Positions 57,331 to 64,000 of a stretch of 64,000 nucleotides of DNA are shown piece by piece. Positions within the stretch are counted from its first letter, which is position 1. Every line of letters begins with the position of its first letter. Source of the stretch: Schoenoplectus triqueter (lineage: Eukaryota; Streptophyta; Magnoliopsida; Poales; Cyperaceae); assembly GCA_964058805.1 (NCBI GenBank), contig CAXKVV010000081.1, forward strand, positions 496,001 to 560,000, given 5' to 3'. The notes under the pieces are model-generated. The model was given only the letters and a program-made list of their open reading frames with translations, did no database searches and was not told where the DNA came from. The position numbers and the translations under genes are program-made.

Positions 57331-58895
57331 TGTGGTATTGTTGGCTTGTTGGCTTGTCGTTGCTTGGTAGCTTTTAGTTCGAGGGAGAAAGAGAGAGACT
57401 TCTCTCTCGTGTACTTTACTTTTTGTTTGCATAGAAGAGACCAGAGGGAGAAGTTATTTGTATGAAATGGAAGGAAGGAAGAAGGCGCACGCGCTGCTAG
57501 GTTGTTGCCTGGTGGAGATGGAGTTGGATCTTTTTTTCTTTTTCTTTCTTTGACTGGAAATACAGATAGAGTTAGTTCTAGTATTTTGTTTGGTTGTACA
57601 GAAATGAAATTTTTTTTTTCTTTTTCTTTTTCTCTTTTCCCAAAACTAGAAGACGATGTAGATTGTAGAATCATAGATAGGAAGAGAATTTATCGCAATT
57701 CTCGCACATAGAAACGAGTCCTTTACTAGGTACTTTTCGAAGGAATTAAATTCGTTCTGGAAAAAAAAAACGAAATGAAATTTATGGAGTTCAAATATTC
57801 CATGAACGCGGTTGACGCCAACAATGTGATGAGTCAATTTAAACCAAAAGTCCCATACCTATATTTATTTATTCATAAATGTATGTATGCTTCCGGTCCA
57901 TAGTTATTATATGATATGTTGCCCACAATCCGCGAAAAAAAAAATCTGGAGAATATGCTGGTTTCGAGCATTATTTTTTATTTGAATTGGTGTTGAATTT
58001 ATTTGTTTATTTCTTTTCATAAAAAATACAAATATTATTGGCGTCGAAGGTATTGCCTGAATTATTGAATCCGCGTGTTAATTTACATCAGCCATATATG
58101 GTATGTACTGAGGTTCATCATTAATTTATTTAATTTGGCTTGATTGAATTAAGCTGTTTATATATTTTGCTGTAACAGGTTTCCTGAATTGTTGAATCCG
58201 CGTGTCAATTTACATCAGACTCACAGGAAAGCAAAACCCAAAAAATACAGAAATGTGAATATAGTAACAACCGCCGGTGGGACCGCGTCACTGTATTTTA
58301 TTTTATTTTCTCTCTTTTTCTACTTGTTTGTTTATTTATTTTCTTTTGTGGTATCCCCGGAGGCATAGGATTGCGTCACTACATTGTAGATTGTAGTTTG
58401 TCACATTTTTTATTTTAGTAAATGAAAAAATATATATATTATTATATAAAATAGTTAAGGATTAGAGGGCCTATTTTTTATCATGATATTTTTTTTATCA
58501 TATCTAATTTACCCCTCAATTAGACAGATAATATCTATTTTTTGTTGATCGAACGTATGTAATCGCGTCCATTGATCCCCCTATTTCTATCCATTGCTTT
58601 CCTATCTATATTATTATTTTTATTTATGCACATGATTTATAAATTAGAATACTCAATATCTTTCTATTTATGTTATGATATAAAAATTTGATTTAAGATT
58701 TAAGATATGCGTTATGATTAGCAACCTTATACATGATTGGTAAGAAATTAATGGTGATAATATATGCTAGAATAATTTGGTGAATTTATAAATTAATATT
58801 AGATCAATGTGAATTTTTATTATTTTATAATATTTTCATGTTTAAATAAAAGAGTCCGCTGCAACGCACGAGTATATTGCTATATATAGGAAACA
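57331..58895. other. GT31-D upstream region and AT-rich intergenic DNA
   Basis: 57340-57480 is a CT/GA-rich leader on the gene's strand. A T/C-rich tract is at 57528-57645. No TATA box stands out. Two direct copies of CCTGAATTNTTGAATCCGCG lie near 58056 and 58183, followed in both by TGTNAATTTACATCAG. No gene was recognised. Confidence 0.45.
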
Positions 58896-59460
58896 AATAA
58901 GATTATTGGACCATTTTTAGCCAAACTGGTCTGGACCGAGTTTGAAACTCGGTCCCAGATTTTTTTTTTACATTTGTGTGTTATATTAAAAATAAAATAC
59001 GACAGTCAGTAGATTGATCTAAAATATTATAATAAGAATTAAAATAAAGTTTTATAAAGCCAAATATAAACATGATTAATACATTATTCTAAAATAGTGT
59101 CAAATAAATTAAAATATTATAATAATAATTAAAATCCAATTGTTCTGGTAAATATAATAACAAAAATATAAACACACTGATAATCTAAATCGTGCTCTGC
59201 TGGAATGAGCTCGACCTCGAGTTGACAGTCTGTTGATATAACCCTCCATTTCATTCATAACTATTGGAATGTGTATGTTCTTTCTCCTTCCTTTGTTAAT
59301 TTTTACGGAATCTGATCTAATGATCAGACCGTTGTACATTGGTCAATCTCGTTTATTGCCATAACTACGTCAATAACCAGATCATGTGTTAATATAATAT
59401 TGAATGATATAATATAAACCAATGTACTGAATGTAATCTAACTTTATGAATGTAGAAGTG
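58896..59460 (-). mobile_element. Older MULE fragment, cut by a younger MULE
   Basis: It has one end with a GGACCGAGTTTGAAACTCGG palindrome (about 58931) and the C-terminal transposase tail on the minus strand (59109-59339, KINKGRRKNIHIPIVMNEMEG). The tail stops abruptly at 59452, exactly where the next element's target duplication begins. No continuation was recognised beyond 60814. Confidence 0.65.
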
Positions 59461-60805
59461 CAGATTTTTTTTATTTTAGTAAATAAAACAAATAAATATA
59501 GCAAACTAGCCATCTCTCTCCTCGGTTTTGCACAAATAGCCAGACCCGAGTTTGAAACTCGGGTCCGGGGTTTTTTTTTTTAGACAGAAACGAAAAAAAA
59601 AAACATTTACCCGGACCCGAGTTTGTGTGTTATATTAAAAATAAAACACAACAGTCAGTAGATTGATCTAAAATATCACAACAAAAATTAAAATAAAATT
59701 TTATAAAACCAAATATAAGCACGATTAATACATTGTTCTAAAATAGCGTCAAACAAATTGAAATATTACAACAATAATTAAAATTCAATTGTTCTGGTAA
59801 ATATAACAACAAAAAATATAAACACACTGGTAATCTAAATCATGCTCTGTTGGAATGAGCTCGACCTCGAGTTGGCAGCCTGTTAATACGACCCTCCATT
59901 TCATCCATAACCATTGGAATGCGTATCTTCCTTCTTCTTCCTTTGTTGATTTTTGCTGGATCTGGCCTGATGACCGGACCATTTGAAATAATAAGGACAA
60001 AGGGGTGAAATGAAATATGAGGTTGAATTAGCCATGACGGGAATTAGTAATTGTTGGTGTTAGAAACCGCAATTGACCGGCATCCCATGCGATCACTTGC
60101 TTGCTGTTTGTTCATTCAGAAGGCTGGATTACACTCAGTACGTTAGTCCATATTATACCATACAGTACTACATTAATACATGGTCTGGTCATTGGCGTAG
60201 TTATGGCAATAAACGAGATTGGCCAATTTACAATGGTCCGGTCATCAGGCCAGATCCAGCAAAAATCAACAAAGGAAGAAGAAGGAAGATACGCATTCCA
60301 ATGGTTATGGATGAAATGGAGGGTCGTATTAACAGGCTGCCAACTCGAGGTCGAGCTCATTCCAACAGAGCATGATTTAGATTACCAGTGTGTTTATGTT
60401 TTTTATTGTTATATTTACCAGAACAATTGAATTTTAATTATTGTTGTAATATTTCAATTTGTTTGACGCTATTTTAGAACAATGTATTAATCGTGCTTAT
60501 ATTTGGCTTTATAAAATTTTATTTTAATTTTTGTTGTGATATTTTAGATCAATCTACTGACTGTTGTGTTTTATTTTTAATATAACACACAAACGTAAAA
60601 AAAAAAAAAAATATATTTACCCGGACCCGAGTTTGAAACTCGGGTCTGGGTAAATTTTTTTTTTTTTTCGTTTCTGTCTAAAAAAACAAAAAAACCCCCG
60701 GACCCGAGTTTCAAACTCGGATCTGGCTATTTGTGCAAAACCGAGGAGAGAGATGACTAGTTTGCTATATTTATTTGTTTCATTTACTAAAATAAAAAAA
60801 ATCTG
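59461..60805. mobile_element. Fold-back MULE carrying inverted copies of its own transposase tail
   Basis: A perfect 9-bp target duplication GTAGAAGTG flanks it (59452-59460 and 60806-60814). The ends CAGATTTTTTTTATTTTAG are inverted. The two arms are about 500-550 bp and hold the same transposase C-terminal sequence in opposite directions: 59860-59990 (minus) and 60235-60375 (plus). The right half also keeps the SWIM finger region (60010-60230: TGIPCDHLLAVC, QYVSPYYTIQYYINTWSGHW). A stop replaces glutamine after the CWC of the finger (about 60062). No catalytic core is present. Confidence 0.85.
60010..60378 (+). pseudogene. MULE transposase SWIM-finger fragment
   Basis: Readable as GEMKYEVELAMTGISNCWC, stop, KPQLTGIPCDHLLAVC, then QYVSPYYTIQYYINTWSGHW and NKGRRRKIRIPMVMDEMEG. 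This is the C-terminal zinc finger and tail of the same transposase as at 22255-23756. The frame from 60073 to 60375 is open, but it is only a fragment and has no active site. Confidence 0.85.
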
Positions 60806-60814
60806 GTAGAAGTG

Positions 60815-62294
60815 CCCCTCCTACGGTCCTACCTAGTGAATATTTATCACAGAAAAATAAATTAAAATCAAGAAAATTGCAGAAGTGAAGACCTTCTGTG
60901 GCATCAGCAGGTGACCTACTACCTGCGTTTAATCACTGTTGCTGCGGAACAATTTGAATAGTTGAATAAGTCGCGACATGATGGACCGCATAAATCTCTG
61001 ACATTGGACCCCACAAGTATCGCCTATGTCGAAAAGTCAGTGTTATCCCGAAGACAACAATACATTTTTTTTTTTTTTTTGGAGTTAAACAACAATAGAT
61101 CTTGAGTATGTTTGATGGTTATGAAATTACGGAGTGAAATTCTATGAATGCAATTAATTTTTAATCAAAAACAGATGTCTCATGTGATGGTAGGGGCAAA
61201 AATAATTACAAGCATTTTATTGTTGAACGAGGGACATTGTTTCGGTGGTAGGGGCAAAAATAATTACAAGAATTTTATTCTATTGTTACAAAATGGCGCT
61301 AATGCAAAACGTAACATCATATTGATTTTTCTTAATTATCAACAACATGAGCATATTACTTATTATATGTACGCAATGAAACTGACATAACACACTAACG
61401 TAGCAAATACATACATATTGCTGCTGTTAATAACCAACATTAAATTGATGACATATTGAGATGTATAATGAAGTTCGACAATGACTTTTTGATGCAAGTC
61501 AGTTCTGGTTGATGGTAACTCAAGTTAACAAAATTAGCAATGCACACTTTAATTGCATATCACATCAAAAACAAACGAATTAACCATAAAAATGAACAAT
61601 GAATTTTGTGATCGTCAAAGTTGATGAAAAGCGATAAATGACATCCTCCAACGATGGTTGGAGTTAAAGAAGGGATGGTGAGAAAAAAGAAGTGCGATCA
61701 AATTATTTTTTTGTATTGGTTTTGCATCAAAATGTATAGTGGAGATGAAATTTTTAGCAAACTTTTGGCGGCAAGAGATTGGGACATGAATTTAAAACTG
61801 TAATTTATAAGATTAAAATTTAGAAAATCGGCCCTATATATAATCCGGAAAGAATTTGAAAACTTCATAAAATTGGACTTGTGTGATATGTCAAAAGTCT
61901 GAATAAACGTTTAGTATTTTAATTTAAATTTTAACTTATATTTTTTAAGCTTTTTGATGCACATTGAAATAATTTCTTTTTGTATGTATGCGATATTTAT
62001 CTTAGCTAATACCGTAATAATTGAGTCCATACAAATCTAGAAAATGATCATCTTAAATTTAATTTCAGTTATACTAATCTAGCATCCTAACAAAAATATT
62101 TTATATAATTCATAAGACATAGATATGGTTAAACTTCTTAGTTTTTCAAGCATGCCACATCATTAATATTTTTTACCACTGATTTTGTTTGATTTTTTTT
62201 CATCTAATTATACTCCATAAAGAGTGTTACATCTCCTAGCCTTTCAAATATTTAATTATAATTTTTCTCCCTTCCCATTTGAAATAGATTGGTG

Positions 62295-62296
<2 letters not shown>
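60815..62296. other. AT-rich intergenic, no gene seen
   Basis: One short direct repeat (GGTAGGGGCAAAAATAATTA plus CAAG) occurs at about 61188 and 61247. No coding sequence or element was identified. Confidence 0.4.

Positions 62297-62360
<64 letters not shown>
62297..62360. repeat. (TA)n(GA)n microsatellite
   Basis: Pure TA then pure GA, directly before palindrome 1. Confidence 0.95.
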
Positions 62361-62363
<3 letters not shown>

Positions 62364-62741
62364 GAATAATTTGAAAACGTTTGCATTTCAACCGATATGC
62401 AAACGAATCAAAAATTATATTTTAAAATTTCAAAAATTTTAATTTATAATTTTCATTAAATTTTTCATACGAAAACCTTCTGGTATACAAAAATTTAGAG
62501 TGTTTTGAGTTTTTAGCCACTCTTTTTAATTTTTGAAAAAACAACACAAACATTGAATATTTATTATTATTTTTAGAGTTGTTTTTTTTCAAAAATTCAA
62601 ACGAAATTTTTTTGTATTCCACAAGGTTTTCATATGAAAAATTTAATGGGAACCATAAATTAAAATTTTTGAGATTTTAAAATATAGTTTTTGATCCATT
62701 TGCATATCAGCTTAAATACAAACATTTTCACAATAGTCTAC
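62361..62741. repeat. Palindrome 1 (fold-back element), 381 bp
   Basis: The left arm (ACGTTTGCATTTCAACCGAT, then AAACGAATCAAAAATTATAT) is repeated inverted on the right (ATAGTTTTTGATCCATTTGC, then TACAAACATTTTCACAATAG). Inner parts such as TTTTCATACGAAAACCTT and its inverse also pair. The arms are about 180 bp with moderate mismatch. No coding capacity. Confidence 0.8.
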
Positions 62742-62763
62742 TTCTATATATATATATATATAT

Positions 62764-63174
62764 GAGTAAAACTAATATGCTCCTAGGAGCATCGAGCCCT
62801 CCGTGATTCTAGCTCAAAAAATATATTAAATTATCACCAAATTTTAATTTATCACTCTCATTAAAATTTTCATATGGAAATCTTATGGGGTACAAAAATT
62901 TAGGGTGTTTTAAGTTTTCTAAGTCGCTCTTTTTAATTTTTTAAAATAATGTACAAACATTGAATATTTTATTATTATTATTAGAGTTTATTTTTAAAAA
63001 TTAAAAAGAGTGGCATAGAAAATTTGAAACACTTCAAATTTTTGTACCCTATAAGATTTCAATATGAAGAATTTAATAAGAGTGATAAATCAAAATTTGG
63101 AGATTATTTGATATATTTTTTATGCTAGTATCATGAAGAGGCTCCGTGCTTCTAGGAGCACGCTAGCTTTACTC
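62764..63174. repeat. Palindrome 2 (fold-back element), 411 bp
   Basis: The ends GAGTAAAACTAATATGCTCC and the inverse of GGAGCACGCTAGCTTTACTC pair, as do the inner TTATCACCAAATTTTAATTT and its inverse. It begins in a TA tract (to 62763) and ends in (CT)n. Confidence 0.8.
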
Positions 63175-63183
63175 TCTCTCTCC

Positions 63184-63235
<52 letters not shown>

Positions 63236-63238
<3 letters not shown>

Positions 63239-63556
63239 CACAGATCGACTTCATGCTATAAATCGGTTCTTCATTCTCAAAGTCTAAATGTCCGATCCAA
63301 ACTGCTCAAAATATTTTTCATATAAATATCTACTTGTATACCAAATTTTATATTTTTTTCAAAAATTTTGACAATTTTTTAGATAGTTAAAATCATTTGA
63401 TTTAATTATTATGAGTTATTTTCTAACTATATAGAAAATATAAAATTTGGTTCCCAACTAGATATTCATACAGAAAGTATTTTGAGAGGTTTGGATCGAT
63501 CATTTTAACTTTAAGAATGAAAAACTAATTTGTAGCACGGAATCGATCTGTGCTAT
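63236..63556. repeat. Palindrome 3 (fold-back element), about 320 bp
   Basis: The left TAGCACAGATCGACTTCATG pairs with the right CGGAATCGATCTGTGCTA; TTCATTCTCAAAGTC pairs with AACTTTAAGAATGAA. Flanked by (CT)n(TA)n on the left (63171-63235) and CCCTCTCTCTCTC(TA)n on the right (63578-63615). Confidence 0.8.
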
Positions 63557-63581
63557 GCATAACACCATAGCCCAACCCCCC

Positions 63582-63613
<32 letters not shown>

Positions 63614-63620
63614 GTATATA

Positions 63621-63969
63621 GTAAAGATACCGTGAGCATAACTCAAAAAGTATATCAAATCATTTCCAAATTTTAATATGCTCATTAAATTCTTTATATG
63701 AAAATCTTATGGGATGCAAAAATTTGGAGTGTTTTGAGCTTTTAAGTCATGGTTTTTAATTTTTGAAAATAAGCTCTAATAATAATAATAATATATTCAA
63801 TACTTGAACATCATTTTAAAAGATAAAAAATGATGACTTAAAAAATTCAAAACATTTTAAATTTTTGCATCCCACAAGATTTTGATATAAAAAATTTAAT
63901 GAGCATGATAAATTAAAATTTGGAGATGATTTGTTATGCTTTTTGACTTAAGCTCACGCTATCTTTACT
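63621..63969. repeat. Palindrome 4 (fold-back element), 349 bp
   Basis: GTAAAGATACCGTGAGCATA on the left pairs with AAGCTCACGCTATCTTTAC on the right; ATCTTATGGGATGCAAAAAT pairs with ATTTTTGCATCCCACAAGAT. Flanked by TA tracts on both sides (63596-63620, 63970-63986). Confidence 0.8.
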
Positions 63970-64000
63970 ATATATATATATATATGGTAAAATTTAACTC

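Noticed and set aside
57331..57432. Upstream ATG for GT31-D
   Set aside because: The extra 34 residues are hydrophilic and have no counterpart in paralogue C, whose start aligns with the ATG at 57330.

Overview
This is a stretch of nuclear DNA from a flowering plant. The evidence is GT-AG introns, a plant-type eight-cysteine lipid-transfer protein, a 26S proteasome RPT1 gene of exactly 426 codons, plant GT31 galactosyltransferase-like genes, and plant-specific transposon families (Athila-like and Copia LTR elements, RTE and other LINEs, MULEs, hAT, Harbinger and CACTA remnants). The bases give no firm species. Long stretches are AT-rich and most of the window is transposon-derived.

Layout. 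1-3.1 kb: no confident gene; a GC- and GA-rich block at about 750-1110 could be the 5' part of a minus-strand gene running off the left edge. 3.1-7.8 kb: a hAT MITE with a perfect 8-bp target duplication, a decayed Copia element with a truncated right LTR, and a nuclear tRNA-Trp(CCA) gene. 8.3-9.4 kb: a broken RBR (RING1-IBR) E3 ligase copy. 10.3-11.15 kb: a two-exon lipid-transfer-like gene with a TATA box and a 20-bp last exon. 12.2-18.3 kb: the complete 10-exon RPT1 gene, with two retroelement insertions in its second intron. 19.5-28.8 kb: three GT31 paralogues (A intact and intron-bearing, B a pseudogene, C intact), with a MULE and a fold-back MULE MITE between them. A fourth intact paralogue (D) lies at 56.4-57.3 kb.

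30.2-33.5 kb: a degenerate tandem array of about 175-180 bp units. 34.2-40.2 kb: a hAT transposase pseudogene split by an insertion of roughly 2.8 kb. 41.2-49.5 kb: a nested set that can be dated in order: a full-length RTE LINE with a 21-bp target duplication, a Harbinger-like MITE inserted inside the left copy of that duplication, and a young Athila-like gag-only LTR element inserted in the LINE. 52-55.5 kb: a deleted MULE, a short interstitial telomere tract, a CACTA end and a hAT-like MITE. 58.9-60.8 kb: MULE fragments, including a fold-back element with a perfect 9-bp target duplication. 62.3-64 kb: four different long palindromes in a row, separated by (TA)n and (GA)n/(CT)n tracts.

The working genes are probably RPT1 (housekeeping proteasome ATPase), the lipid-transfer-like protein, GT31 A, C and D, and tRNA-Trp. 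They are single genes or a local gene family and show no sign of acting as one pathway. I found no gene cluster that looks like a new biochemical system; the most unusual material is structural: the tandem array, the palindrome series and the nested or fold-back elements.
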